From assembly GCF_001524445.2 (NCBI RefSeq), contig NZ_CP013417.1, positions 2,418,001 to 2,482,000 of the forward strand: a stretch of 64,000 nucleotides of DNA, given 5' to 3'. Both the position numbers and the translations under genes were made by a program. This document shows positions 42,481 to 50,939 of the stretch, piece after piece (position 1 is the stretch's first letter; each line of letters begins with the position of its first letter). This DNA is from Burkholderia savannae (lineage in GTDB: Bacteria > Pseudomonadota > Gammaproteobacteria > Burkholderiales > Burkholderiaceae). Below the pieces are notes generated by a model. The model had not been told where the DNA came from, ran no database searches, and worked only from the letters and a program-made list of their open reading frames with translations.

Positions 42481-42789
42481 TTAGTGTCCTCGCTCCGTCC
42501 ATAGCACACGGATCTCGCCGACCTTGAACTGGCCGGTGCGGTAACGTGAGACGCCCGAGCCACCCGTGCGGTAGTACGTGGCTTCACCTTTCGCGATCAT
42601 GTCGGCGCAGACCTCGCAGTTCTGCACCTGGATCGTCGGCTTCGAGCCGTTCGAGAACTCGATGCCGATGACCGTGAAGCCCTGCGTGGTGAGCGTCTCG
42701 ATCGTCGCTGCAAGACGCAGTGCCGTGAGCTGCATGAGCTGATTGATCGGTGGCACGGGCGAATTGAGGGCGTTACAGTTCGTCGTCAC
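42481..42789 (-). CDS. early-region protein of unknown function
   Basis: Protein of 102 residues: a helical start (INQLMQLTALRLAATIETLT), a beta hairpin with GFTVIGIEFSNGSKPTIQVQ and the pair of cysteines in NCEVCADM, ending in strands (TGQFKVGEIRVLW). The CxxC could bind metal. It overlaps the HTH gene upstream by 4 bases. Confidence 0.65.
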   Translation of the reverse strand: MTTNCNALNSPVPPINQLMQLTALRLAATIETLTTQGFTVIGIEFSNGSKPTIQVQNCEVCADMIAKGEATYYRTGGSGVSRYRTGQFKVGEIRVLWTERGH

Positions 42790-43118
42790 TTGGACTCTCC
42801 TTTAACGGGGCGCAGCGGGCAGTTGCGGCACGTGCGCCAGTGGCTCAGTTCCATCGGGTTATTGATCGGGGCGCGGCGATTGGCGAAGGACACGCATACC
42901 GTCAGCGAGATCGGCTGCCCGGTATGCGTGCACTGCACCTGTCCGAACGTCTTCAGGACGCGGGCGGCGACGCGATCGGTGTTGCCGGGGTATTTGCCCG
43001 ACAGGACAAGCGAAACGGTCGTTCGTGAGACGTCGAGCAGCTTGGCCACGTTGGTTTGCGACGTCGCGGCGACAGCCTCGCGAAGCATGGCGAGCCAGTC
43101 CGGATCAGCATGCGTCAT
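42786..43118 (-). CDS. helix-turn-helix protein with a Cys-rich tail
   Basis: Protein of 110 residues: a Cro/LacI-type helix-turn-helix (NVAKLLDVSRTTVSLVLSGK) and a C-terminal part with four cysteines (VQCTHTG, LTVCVSF, WRTCRNCPL) that could bind a metal ion. It resembles small regulators in the early region of Mu-like prophages that carry an HTH plus a zinc-ribbon-like tail. The ATG at 43118 lies inside the end of the gene upstream. Confidence 0.72.
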   Translation of the reverse strand: MTHADPDWLAMLREAVAATSQTNVAKLLDVSRTTVSLVLSGKYPGNTDRVAARVLKTFGQVQCTHTGQPISLTVCVSFANRRAPINNPMELSHWRTCRNCPLRPVKGESK

Positions 43119-43731
43119 GGTCCGGCTCCTCTTGCCATACGACCTTCCCAAGGTTCGGGTCGTAGACCGATTTCGTGCGCTGGATCATCGGCGGGCGCGG
43201 GCCGGTGTACTTCGATGCGATCAGGCGATACCGAGCCTGTTTCGCGCCCTTGCCACGGATGTATGCGTGACCCGAATCAACGAGTGTCAGGTAGCCGGCA
43301 TGCGACAGGCATTTGACGTAGGACTGCGCCGTCGAGTCGGTGATCGCGACGTCGGGCGTCGACGCACGCATAGCCAGCTCGCGCGGCGTGAAGTCGCCCA
43401 TGATGCGCATCGTGCGCCACATATGTTCGTTGCCACGCGACTGCATGACGGGCTGGCCCTTGCGATCGAGACGCGGGGCTTCGACACCGACGTCGCGGAC
43501 GAGGCGATAGTGCTTCCGATCACTGATCGCCTTGCGCTCGCCGATCTGCTCGACGTACTCGCCGCGTTCCAGCGCTTGCAAATACGTCTGAACGGTCGCC
43601 TTGTCGATGTCGGCAGCACGGACGATGCTGTGCGGGGTGAAGTCGTCTCGCTGGCTGCGAATCGCTTCCCATACACGCTGTCGCGGACCCTTGCCGCCGG
43701 TCAGTTCGAGGTGGGCGGGTTTTCTAGCCAT
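43105..43731 (-). CDS. protein with two winged-helix domains
   Basis: Protein of 208 residues with two similar DNA-binding modules: VWEAIRSQRDDFTPHSIVRA with ATVQTYLQALERGEYVEQIG, and later RTMRIMGDFTPRELAMRAST with STAQSYVKCLSHAGYLTLVD. The repeat suggests an internal duplication. It lies downstream of the B gene and a small membrane protein; it is likely a phage regulator. Confidence 0.75.
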   Translation of the reverse strand: MARKPAHLELTGGKGPRQRVWEAIRSQRDDFTPHSIVRAADIDKATVQTYLQALERGEYVEQIGERKAISDRKHYRLVRDVGVEAPRLDRKGQPVMQSRGNEHMWRTMRIMGDFTPRELAMRASTPDVAITDSTAQSYVKCLSHAGYLTLVDSGHAYIRGKGAKQARYRLIASKYTGPRPPMIQRTKSVYDPNLGKVVWQEEPDHDAC

Positions 43732-43954
43732 GTTTGCCTCCCTTCACAACAGCCAGAGCAGCGAGCGCGATGCAAGTCAGCGCAGCGAACAGCACGACGA
43801 CCGTCCAGGTAGCCAGATCGATCCAGGTCGACGGGATCAGCAATCCGGCCAGGAGTGCAGCGAGTGCCACTGCGGACACGCGAGCGACGAACTGAATCGC
43901 TCGACCGGCATCGGCGGCGGCATTCGCTTCGGGTGTGATGTGGTGGTCGATCAT
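43724..43954 (-). CDS. 76-residue membrane protein
   Basis: Small protein with two hydrophobic helices (VSAVALAALLAGLLIPSTWI and WTVVVLFAALTCIALAALAV) separated by a short turn. It follows the B gene; in many Mu-like phages a small membrane protein is found here. Function unknown. Confidence 0.7.
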   Translation of the reverse strand: MIDHHITPEANAAADAGRAIQFVARVSAVALAALLAGLLIPSTWIDLATWTVVVLFAALTCIALAALAVVKGGKHG

Positions 43955-43961
43955 GTCGACC

Positions 43962-44708
43962 TCACACGCGGCGCTTCGGCGCTTCGCCGGTGTACAGCTC
44001 GCGCTTGCCCCACTGCGCGAGGTCGATCGCATCCTTGCCGGCCATCAACGCTTCCTCCTGGATGCGTTCGAGATTCACGCAGACGCGACGCACGGACCCG
44101 TGCGCCAGTTCGACGAGCCGCGTGAGCAGATCGTCCGCAACCGTGATGTGTCGGCAATACAGCGTCGCGAGCTGGCGAGCGTCGTCGATCGTGACGGGCT
44201 GTGCCGGCACCCAGGCCAGCACGCGGCCGTGCATACGCTCCCACTTCTTGAGTTTGATCGGCAGCGCTTCCTCGCCGATCATCAAGATCGGTGCCTGGCT
44301 CGACTCGTACAGATCGCGGACCAGCTCGACCGCGTTGCGGTCGACCAGGTGATCCATCTCGTCGATGATCAGCGGCCGGCCGGACGCGGCCAGTTCTTCG
44401 GCGACCTGATCGGCCATCTCGGGGATCGTGCCGCCGGGTTTGATACCCATCTCGAACAGGATCGCTTTCAGGAAATGCTTCTTCGTCCAGACCGACTTCG
44501 CCTGCACGTAGCGCGCGCGGCGAGCGTTCGCCACGTAGTTCGCGGCCATGCTCTTGCCGTAGCCGGACGGGCCGTAAAAGCACACGAGACCGGGCAGGTT
44601 CGCGCTGCGCGAGACAGCTCGCTCGATCGCGATGTCGCACAGGTTCAGGTTGGTGATTTGAGCGACGCCGCCTACAATCGGTTTGAGCGTGGATTCGAGT
44701 TGTGTCAT
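43962..44708 (-). CDS. transposition activator protein B (AAA+ ATPase)
   Basis: MuB-like ATPase of 248 residues that binds target DNA, delivers it to the transpososome and gives target immunity. Walker A GPSGYGKS is at residues 46-53, Walker B PLIIDEMD at 112-119, and sensor regions follow (APILMIGEEALPIKLKKWER, GSVRRVCVNLERIQEEAL). It lacks the long N-terminal HTH of Mu B and is nearer the shorter B proteins of D3112/BcepMu-like phages. It lies directly after the A gene. Confidence 0.93.
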   Translation of the reverse strand: MTQLESTLKPIVGGVAQITNLNLCDIAIERAVSRSANLPGLVCFYGPSGYGKSMAANYVANARRARYVQAKSVWTKKHFLKAILFEMGIKPGGTIPEMADQVAEELAASGRPLIIDEMDHLVDRNAVELVRDLYESSQAPILMIGEEALPIKLKKWERMHGRVLAWVPAQPVTIDDARQLATLYCRHITVADDLLTRLVELAHGSVRRVCVNLERIQEEALMAGKDAIDLAQWGKRELYTGEAPKRRV

Positions 44709-44725
44709 GCTTGCTCCTGTTGGTG

Positions 44726-46906
44726 TTACTGATGGCTGGCGAGCTGCAACTCTTCAGCCTGTTCCGCGCGGCGCTTTTGCGCCGCAAATTCTTTGCTCAA
44801 CGCGTATCTGCCGTACCACTGCAATTCGTCCTGGTCCGGAATGCCTCCTGTTTCGATGTGTTCGTTCAGGGTCTGCCACCGGGCAAATCGCAGTTCGGGT
44901 GTTTCCGGAAGCTGAAACACGGTGGCGGTTTCAGTGACGGCTTCCGGTTCCGATTGCGGTTCAAGGACCATGGGCGCGGCCGGTTCGATGTCGATCACTG
45001 GCTCGACGTCCACAAAGCGCCGACTCAGCGCGTCGCGCGTGATGTCGCCGAACCCTGGGATCGTGATGACCTCGGGCGTTTCGAGGGTGAGTGCCGGTTG
45101 GCCACGACGTTCCGCCTCGACCTCGTCGAGCTTCACTTGCAGGCGATTCGCTCGCGCATCGGCACGCTTCTCGCGAGCCTGTTCGACAGCGGACTGCGGC
45201 ATGTAGGCCCGTTCGTTCGCGCCGGCCTCGGCCTGGCAGATGTAGCGACCGTCGAGCGCGTAAATCCAGACGAACCGCGCATCGTTGATGTCGTAAGCGA
45301 CTTGAACTTCTTCGTCGTGGAATTCGAGCAGGTCCTGCGGATTCGAATACCGGTGATTCAGGAACCGAACCTCGCCGCGCGCGACGGTGCGCTTGATACG
45401 CGGCCGGAACACCATGCGCGCATCGTGTTCGTCGAGCGTGTCGGCCTGCCAACCTTGCGCAACATGTGCCGCCCACGCTTCATTGGGCGACATGTGCCGA
45501 CGCTTGCCGGTGTTTGGATCACGGATGACGGGTAGCGTGCTATGGGGACGGTCGTTGTACGCGTCGACCTGTTCCTGGCAAAACTGGATGAACGCGTCCC
45601 ATCCCATCAGCGAGATCGCGCCGCCGTGCTTGAGAGCGTCGCGCGTGATCTTGAACATCACGTGCTTGGCCTGGCGGTCCATGTCCACGCCCATGTACGA
45701 CGGCAGCGTCTTCGCGGCGGCGACCCACAGCGTCTGGTGAAGGCGCTCGACGACACCTCGCGCCTGCGAGTTGTACGGAATCGAGTGCGTGACGACGAAG
45801 CCCAGGCGACCCTGGACGCCGACGCCTTCGTCTTTCAGCAATGCGTTCTTGTAGCCGGACCCGTTGTCGACGTAGAACATGCTCGGCACGCCGCACTTGA
45901 GTACGGCGGTACTCAGCGCGTCGAGCACGGCGAACGACGACTCGGCCAGGTCGAGCGAGATGCCGACCGCGCGTCGCGTGGCGACGTCGATAATCGACGT
46001 GATCTCCGGCCGGAACGGCCGACCGTGCAGCGGGTGCTGTACCTCCGCGTCGAATGTATGGCCGTCGGCCGACCAGATGTCGTTCGGCAGCAGCTTGTCG
46101 AACGTGCGCCGGATAAACGGCAGCATGGTCTTCAGCTCGCGCGACCCCATGCGTCCCGTGTGCAGCGTCACGGTGCCGAGCTTGTCGAGAAACCGGCGCA
46201 CCTGGTGGATGCTCGGCACGTCGTAGGTGACCCGCTGCACGGCGCATGCCGTCGTGAAGTCACGATAAGCTTGCTCGACCGACGGTTTCTGCGGCTGCTG
46301 ATAGTGTTCGAGGAACTGCTTCGCCCACTCGGGAATCACAAAGCTCGACTTCGGAATCTTCGGTGCAAGGGAACCCTGTTTCGACAGGCCGAGATAGCGC
46401 TTCAGCGAGCGAATGCTCGGGAATTCGTCGCCCTTGCGGCCGCGCGGGTCCTTGGCTGCACGCAGCATGGCCGTCATGTGATCGTCGAGCGTGCCGAGGC
46501 GGGCCTGCGTGAGCAGCGTATGCATCGCCGCCTCGCGCGAGACTCGGCACTGCGTCATGATGCGGTCGAGCATGGACAAGATGCCCTTGCGCGCATCAGC
46601 GCGCAGGCGCTGCGCGTCCGTTTCGACGAGTTGCAGTTGCTGCTCGCGACGGATGACGGCCTTGGCCGTTTGAGCGGGGACGGACGTGACGAGCGCCGCC
46701 GACGCGCGGTGGCGAATCGCCGCTTGTGCTTCGGCCGGCAGACTGTCCAGCGCGTATTCCAGGCCCTTACCCTTTGCACGGCGGCGTGCTGCCCACTGTT
46801 CCCGAGTCGCGCTATAGCGCACGCCCTGTTCGGTGGTCGGCACTCCGGGCAGCCCGAGCGTTGCGAGTTCGGGAGCGGTGTAGTGTGATTTGACGATGGC
46901 CTGCAT
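44726..46906 (-). CDS. DDE transposase A (MuA-like)
   Basis: Transposase of 726 residues. Domains in order: an N-terminal HTH/Mu DNA-binding region (EQGVRYSATREQWAARRRAK), the end-binding domains (DEFPSIRSLKRYLGLSKQGS), the rve-type catalytic core with Asp281 (WSADGHTFDAE), Asp347 (YVDNGSGYKN) and Glu387 (GVVERLHQTLW), the beta-barrel Mu transposase C-terminal domain (GEVRFLNHRYSNPQDLLEFH), and a C-terminal region that contacts B. All three catalytic acids are kept. It should act on the GATTTGNCAC-type sites at both prophage ends. TAATG couples it to the gene upstream. Confidence 0.95.
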   Translation of the reverse strand: MQAIVKSHYTAPELATLGLPGVPTTEQGVRYSATREQWAARRRAKGKGLEYALDSLPAEAQAAIRHRASAALVTSVPAQTAKAVIRREQQLQLVETDAQRLRADARKGILSMLDRIMTQCRVSREAAMHTLLTQARLGTLDDHMTAMLRAAKDPRGRKGDEFPSIRSLKRYLGLSKQGSLAPKIPKSSFVIPEWAKQFLEHYQQPQKPSVEQAYRDFTTACAVQRVTYDVPSIHQVRRFLDKLGTVTLHTGRMGSRELKTMLPFIRRTFDKLLPNDIWSADGHTFDAEVQHPLHGRPFRPEITSIIDVATRRAVGISLDLAESSFAVLDALSTAVLKCGVPSMFYVDNGSGYKNALLKDEGVGVQGRLGFVVTHSIPYNSQARGVVERLHQTLWVAAAKTLPSYMGVDMDRQAKHVMFKITRDALKHGGAISLMGWDAFIQFCQEQVDAYNDRPHSTLPVIRDPNTGKRRHMSPNEAWAAHVAQGWQADTLDEHDARMVFRPRIKRTVARGEVRFLNHRYSNPQDLLEFHDEEVQVAYDINDARFVWIYALDGRYICQAEAGANERAYMPQSAVEQAREKRADARANRLQVKLDEVEAERRGQPALTLETPEVITIPGFGDITRDALSRRFVDVEPVIDIEPAAPMVLEPQSEPEAVTETATVFQLPETPELRFARWQTLNEHIETGGIPDQDELQWYGRYALSKEFAAQKRRAEQAEELQLASHQ

Positions 46907-47394
46907 TACTCGGCCTCCGCTTCATCGAACCGTAGCTCAGGCGCGCGATCCTTCGTGACGTTTTCACGGTGGTAGCCGGCCTGGGTTATCGCGCAGGTCA
47001 GTGCCGCGATTGCTTCGGCCTGCTCTTTGCCTGATGCGTAGTAACGGCAGAGCACGGCCGCCGCATCGGCAAACGCGCTTTGCAAGGATGCGAGATCGGA
47101 GACGCCCGGGCGACGACCAGTCGGGATCTCGATGACGACGCGACGGCCGTCCGCGATGCACAGGTATTCGCTAACGAAGCGGGCGTCGCAGAATTCTTCG
47201 AATTGACGCACGCGGTTCAGCGGCATCGACGTCTCCGCGAGCCACCGGTACATCGTTTTCACCTCGACGCCCATCAGATCGGCAAGCACCTTCGCGGGCC
47301 GGCGGCGCTCGGCAGCATGTTCAACGCACAGCTCGAAAGCCTCGCTCAGGCTTGTCGCGTGCAGGGATTTCCAGGTCCGTTTTCTCATCGTCAT
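46906..47394 (-). CDS. early protein of unknown function between ner and A
   Basis: Protein of 162 residues. The helix-turn-helix-like stretch VLADLMGVEVKTMYRWLAET suggests DNA binding, followed by VRQFEEFCDARFVSEYLCIA and a helical C-terminus. Such a gene (DUF1804/CII-like position) stands between ner and A in many transposable phages of beta-proteobacteria. Start ATG 47394 is followed by a second ATG at 47388; neither has a strong ribosome site. Confidence 0.72.
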   Translation of the reverse strand: MTMRKRTWKSLHATSLSEAFELCVEHAAERRRPAKVLADLMGVEVKTMYRWLAETSMPLNRVRQFEEFCDARFVSEYLCIADGRRVVIEIPTGRRPGVSDLASLQSAFADAAAVLCRYYASGKEQAEAIAALTCAITQAGYHRENVTKDRAPELRFDEAEAE

Positions 47395-47449
47395 GATGTC
47401 CAGGTCGAGAATTGCGCCGGTAGCGCGACAGATTCGGGGCGGATACGAT

Positions 47450-47767
47450 TCAATCCATCGCCACGGTGGCGGATCGCACACTACGTGGCACACAAACAGG
47501 AGATGACGGTGACAAAACGGGCGTAAAATTGCGTTTCTCGTATCTGCTCGGCCAGATAGTTTCGGGTTCGACGCCGATTGCGTTCGCGATGATGCGTTCG
47601 GCCTTCGGATATGAACTGTCGAACGCCTTACGAAGCGCACTCGAGTTGCTGTAGCCGCATGCGTTCGCCAGCCGTCGAATGTTCCAGCCCTTTTTTTCGA
47701 GGGCATGCTTGATGTCCGCCTTGTCCCAATCCTCGGCGGCTTTTTTTGAGGTATCAGATGTGCTCAT
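47450..47767 (-). CDS. ner: Ner-like DNA-binding regulator
   Basis: Protein of 105 residues related to Mu Ner and the Nlp/SfsB family. The signature is DWDKADIKHALEKKGWNIRR, LANACGYSNSSALRKAFDSS and YPKAERIIANAIGVEPETIW, then a C-terminal tail. Ner represses the early and repressor promoters during lytic growth. The ATG at 47767 follows GAAGGTGA at seven bases; an earlier ATG at 47791 has no ribosome site. Confidence 0.87.
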   Translation of the reverse strand: MSTSDTSKKAAEDWDKADIKHALEKKGWNIRRLANACGYSNSSALRKAFDSSYPKAERIIANAIGVEPETIWPSRYEKRNFTPVLSPSSPVCVPRSVRSATVAMD

Positions 47768-47788
47768 GTGCTCATCACCTTCGTTAAA

Positions 47789-47928
47789 CATGTGAGCACA
47801 TGGTAACCATATCGTTTCGGCTGCGCAATCGAAAATTTGCGGTGAGCCGAAAATTTCGTTTCTCTTTCGGTTGCTGTGAGACAGAAATTGTCGCTCGAAC
47901 CGAAATTTCTTTTTCGGATCAATGACCT
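47789..47928. promoter_or_regulatory. divergent early/repressor control region with operator-like repeats
   Basis: Between ner and the repressor lie several inverted repeats of the half-site CCGAAA/TTTCGG: 47900-47917 (6-base spacer), 47847-47870 (12-base spacer), and single half-sites near 47814 and 47830. Near the ner end is a separate dyad ATGTGAGCACAT (47790-47801). These two sets are candidates for repressor and Ner operators respectively. The area is clearly more A/T-rich than its surroundings. Confidence 0.6.
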
Positions 47929-48693
47929 ATGACGGAATCGAAAGCCGATGACCGAACAGATGTGTCGGTTTCGTTTCTTGCTCCCGGAATCGAAAGCCGG
48001 ATTAATGAGCTTTGCCGCAGGATCGGCGACCGGGAAGCTGCGGCGGCGGTTGCCGGCGTTTCGGCGGTGATGTTGCGCCGGTACATTAAGGGGGAGAGCA
48101 AGCCCCCGTTCGAGGTCATCGCCAATCTTGCGAGAGCAGCGGGCGCAGGGTTGGACTGGGTAGCGTTCGGGGATGCAGCTTCAGCGACGAGCGGCGTTCA
48201 CGCGAACGCGCCCCTGAGCGAAACTCCTCAAGCAGTCGCGGTTCGGGACACGCTTGGAAACGCGGTGGATGTATCCGAATTCGTCTTTATCCCCAGGTAC
48301 AACGTGAAAGCAGCAGCCGGACACGGTCAAGCAGTCACCGACGAATCGCTCAAGCACACGATGGCGTTTCGCCGGTACTGGATCGAGAACTATTTACATG
48401 CGAAACCGACCGACCTGTCGGTGCTATCGGTAAAGGGGGATTCTCTTCAGGGGATGTTGAACGATAGGGATGTGATCCTCATCGATCGAAGCCAAACGAC
48501 TGGTTCCGCTGGGCTTTACGTGCTGCGGATTGATGGAGACGTGATCGTCAAAACGTTGCAACGGCTGCCGGGAGGCATTCTTAAGGTAAGCAGCGCGAAT
48601 ACCGCATACGAGCCATTCGAGGTCAATATGGCGCAGCCGCCGTCCGACTTCGAGATCATCGGCCGTGTGGTTTGGGCGGGCCGGCAGATGTAG
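47929..48693 (+). CDS. prophage repressor, S24 (LexA-like) peptidase type
   Basis: CI-like repressor of 254 residues. N-terminal helix-turn-helix (REAAAAVAGVSAVMLRRYIK, then PPFEVIANLARAAGAGLDW) and C-terminal self-cleavage domain: catalytic Ser172 in VKGDSLQGML, Lys208 in DGDVIVKTLQ, and a candidate Ala130-Gly131 cleavage bond in VKAAAGHGQ. The Ser-Lys spacing of 36 matches LexA. This differs from the Mu c repressor, which is not cleaved, so induction by RecA is expected. It is read toward the phage end, opposite to all early genes. No ribosome site is visible before the ATG. Confidence 0.92.
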   Translation: MTESKADDRTDVSVSFLAPGIESRINELCRRIGDREAAAAVAGVSAVMLRRYIKGESKPPFEVIANLARAAGAGLDWVAFGDAASATSGVHANAPLSETPQAVAVRDTLGNAVDVSEFVFIPRYNVKAAAGHGQAVTDESLKHTMAFRRYWIENYLHAKPTDLSVLSVKGDSLQGMLNDRDVILIDRSQTTGSAGLYVLRIDGDVIVKTLQRLPGGILKVSSANTAYEPFEVNMAQPPSDFEIIGRVVWAGRQM

Positions 48694-48696
48694 GCG

Positions 48697-48890
48697 GTGT
48701 GGATAACTTCCATTTCCCGGCTACTCCGGTGTCAAAATCTTTGCGAAATCCGCGCATTTCGCAGTCATTTTTCGCAGAATCCTTCGCGCACCGTCGCGTC
48801 CGCCGAAATCGCTCAACGCCTTGTGCTGCGGGCGTTCGAGCGACTTTCGAGTGCAGATTCTGGCGGTGTCAAATCGAGCACCTCCCCACA
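48697..48890 (-). promoter_or_regulatory. prophage left end with transposase sites (L1-L3)
   Basis: On the minus strand the core GATTTGACAC begins 15 bases from the terminus (L1, 48875-48866), the same distance as in the other end. A second site GATTTTGACAC is at 48739-48729 (L2), and a weaker one around 48706-48697 (L3). The wide L1-L2 gap and close L2-L3 pair recall the Mu left end. Confidence 0.75.
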
Positions 48891-48895
48891 AAGAA
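48891..48895. repeat. 5-bp target-site duplication AAGAA (second copy)
   Basis: Same five bases as 10975-10979. Confidence 0.9.
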
Positions 48896-49159
48896 TCCAT
48901 TGACGGCCCCGCAATCGAAGATGCCTTAGCGGACGCCATCTCCCATTCCAATATCGATAAACTCCATCAAGTCACTTTCAACGATTCCGCTACGAAAGGC
49001 ATTCGCCCGCGCCAAAGACGGCGGCCATTCCGCTTTCCTCCAACGACGCGCAGCGCCGCTCGAAAAATCTCCGCCCTTCGAAAGTCTTCGGCGGGCGCAC
49101 GCTCGACGAACGCGCATCCCTCGTCGGATGCGAATCGACACGCCTGACCGAACCCTCCG

Positions 49160-49729
49160 TCACTCGATCACACTGTTCCGATCGCCCTTCAGCAGCAGTT
49201 GCGGCACCTGACTGAACCGATACGCGCCGCTCGCCGCATCGAGATCGAACACCCAGACGAGATCGAAGCGATCGTCGGGCCACTTCGGCGGCACCGTCGC
49301 CTTGCCGAGCGGCAGCGCATTGGCGATCGCCGGAATGTCCTCGTGCTGCCACGCGATCAGCACGCATCCCTTGCTCGCCGCGGCTGCCTGCGCCAGCTCC
49401 TTTTCCTGCCCTTTCGTATACGCGTCGCTGATCGCGCATCCGAGCTTGTGCGCGAGCGGCGTGACCGTGTCGATCGGACGCTCGCTCTTCGCATGCTTCG
49501 CGACCGCCGCCGCGAACAGGCAATCGGGCGTCGCGAGTTCCGAGCTCTGCAGCGGGCCGCGGCTCGGCGCGAACAGCGCCGCGAGCGCGCCCGCGCGTTG
49601 CCAGCCGAACACCGTGAGCGCCTCGACGTCCTGTTCTCCCTTCGCGTTCACGCCGTATGGCGCATCGTTTCCGTCCGGTTTCTCCGCGTGCCGGATGATC
49701 ATGATCTTGTGAGCAGTCGGGCTGGCCAT
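49160..49729 (-). CDS. histidine phosphatase superfamily protein
   Basis: Protein of 189 residues with the catalytic motif IIRHAEKPDG (Arg13-His14) and a second histidine in LIAWQHEDIPAIANAL. The branch is a short cytosolic phosphoglycerate-mutase-like phosphatase; the substrate is unknown. The ATG at 49729 follows AAGGAGGA and is the clear start; the longer frame is not coding. Host gene flanking the prophage; no gene was broken by the insertion, as the 264 bases between the prophage end and this gene hold nothing recognisable. Confidence 0.85.
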   Translation of the reverse strand: MASPTAHKIMIIRHAEKPDGNDAPYGVNAKGEQDVEALTVFGWQRAGALAALFAPSRGPLQSSELATPDCLFAAAVAKHAKSERPIDTVTPLAHKLGCAISDAYTKGQEKELAQAAAASKGCVLIAWQHEDIPAIANALPLGKATVPPKWPDDRFDLVWVFDLDAASGAYRFSQVPQLLLKGDRNSVIE

Positions 49730-49868
49730 TTGCGCGTCCTCCTTATCGTTCTTCGTCGACGGCGGGCAGACGTCGCTCGACGCGTGCGTCCGCTGTCGTC
49801 TGCCACCGTCCTCTGTGATAGCAAGCGAATCGAGCAAAAGCAATCGAATTGCGCTGCCCACGGACGGC

Positions 49869-50939
49869 TCACGCTTCGCCGTTCGATCGCGATGCTCGCG
49901 CCGCGCGGCCTGCGAAAGGCGCGTCGCCGCCCGCCAACGGCCCCGACGTCGCCGGCTGCCCGCGACCGGCGAACGCGGCGCCGGCGGCCGCTCGCGCACT
50001 GCTCGCATGACGGAGCGCAGCGATCGCGACAAACGCGACGAGCAGCCCGGACAGCACGTCGACGAGATAATGCCCGCCTTGCGTCGGCGTCGACGCGATC
50101 ATCCAGCCGTTGAACAGAAGCGCGAACGGCGCGACGACGCGCACGTGTCGCAGCGCATGGGCGAACAGCACGCCGAGCACCGTGTGGAACGACGGCAGCG
50201 ATACCGTCCCCTGCAGCGCCGACGGATCGAAGACTCGCAGCGTCCCGTCGCGCAATCGCACGAAATCGCTCACGCTCGACAGCGCGGCCGGATCGGACAC
50301 GCGGAAATGCAGGAACGCGCTCGCCGCCGGATACGGCGCCGAAATCAGCAGCACCAGCACGCTCGTCAGCATGAAGAGCGAGACGAACTCCGACAGGGCG
50401 TCGTCGCGCCCCGTCAGGCCCAGCCAGATCGGAATCGCGATCAGCTGCCATTTCGCGCTGTCGTACGCGAACGCGAGCGTGCGCTGCAGCGCCGAATGCG
50501 CGCGAACCCGGTCGTAGGCGGCCAGCCAGTCGAAGCCGAGACGCGCGTCGAGACGAATCAACGCGTCGTCGACGAGCGGCGGCCTCAACGTCACGCAGAG
50601 ATAGGACAGGATGCCCGCCGCCGCGACGAACGCGGCCAGCAGCGCCAGCCACGCGAACGTGCGGGACGCCTCGCGATAGCGAAAGCGCATCGCGACGTCC
50701 GCATAGCGCGGCATGCGCGCGACGCCGCCCAGCACGATCGAGAACACCGCGCACACGGCAACAGCCCGCACGGCCGCGACGGCGCCGGCCCCTTGCAGCA
50801 CGTAGCCGCCCGCGCGCAGCCACACGGCGTCGACGAGCGCCACCGCGGCGCACAGTGCCCAGCCGAGCCGATAGGGGTGCCGCGCGAGCGTGCTGCGGCA
50901 CGGATCGGCGGATGGGGCGGTGTCGGCACGATGCGTCAT
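49869..50939 (-). CDS. PAP2 superfamily (Aur1/Ipt1-type) membrane protein
   Basis: Integral membrane protein of 356 residues with about six helices. The C-terminal half contains the phosphatase motifs SLPSFHTVLGVLFAHALRH and STPTQGGHYLVDVLSG, where the two histidines form the acid phosphatase / vanadium haloperoxidase site. It resembles the inositolphosphotransferase-like PAP2_3 group, so a lipid phosphate phosphatase or head-group transferase is likely. The C-terminal 40 residues are disordered. Confidence 0.83.
   Translation of the reverse strand: MTHRADTAPSADPCRSTLARHPYRLGWALCAAVALVDAVWLRAGGYVLQGAGAVAAVRAVAVCAVFSIVLGGVARMPRYADVAMRFRYREASRTFAWLALLAAFVAAAGILSYLCVTLRPPLVDDALIRLDARLGFDWLAAYDRVRAHSALQRTLAFAYDSAKWQLIAIPIWLGLTGRDDALSEFVSLFMLTSVLVLLISAPYPAASAFLHFRVSDPAALSSVSDFVRLRDGTLRVFDPSALQGTVSLPSFHTVLGVLFAHALRHVRVVAPFALLFNGWMIASTPTQGGHYLVDVLSGLLVAFVAIAALRHASSARAAAGAAFAGRGQPATSGPLAGGDAPFAGRAARASRSNGEA

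Larger units (their letters stand above)
10980..48890 (-). mobile_element. complete Mu-like transposable prophage (37.9 kb with an IS, about 36.6 kb without)
   Basis: Both ends start with TGT on their 5' strand, align over the first 27 bases (matching TGT, then CGATTTG and CACCG) and are flanked by the 5-bp repeat AAGAA. Gene order equals that of Mu with transposase A, activator B, GemA, Mor, terminase, portal, F, G, I, T, sheath, tube, tape measure and baseplate genes. The element lies inverted relative to the usual Mu map: the repressor end is at 48,890 and the fibre end at 10,980. Nearly all genes read leftward; the repressor, the glycosyltransferase and the IS read rightward. The genome looks intact apart from the IS in the lysozyme gene. 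Confidence 0.95.

Noticed and set aside
48896..49159. 71-residue minus-strand frame between prophage and phosphatase gene
   Set aside because: Arg-rich, no ribosome site, no family resemblance; the area is treated as plain host intergenic sequence.
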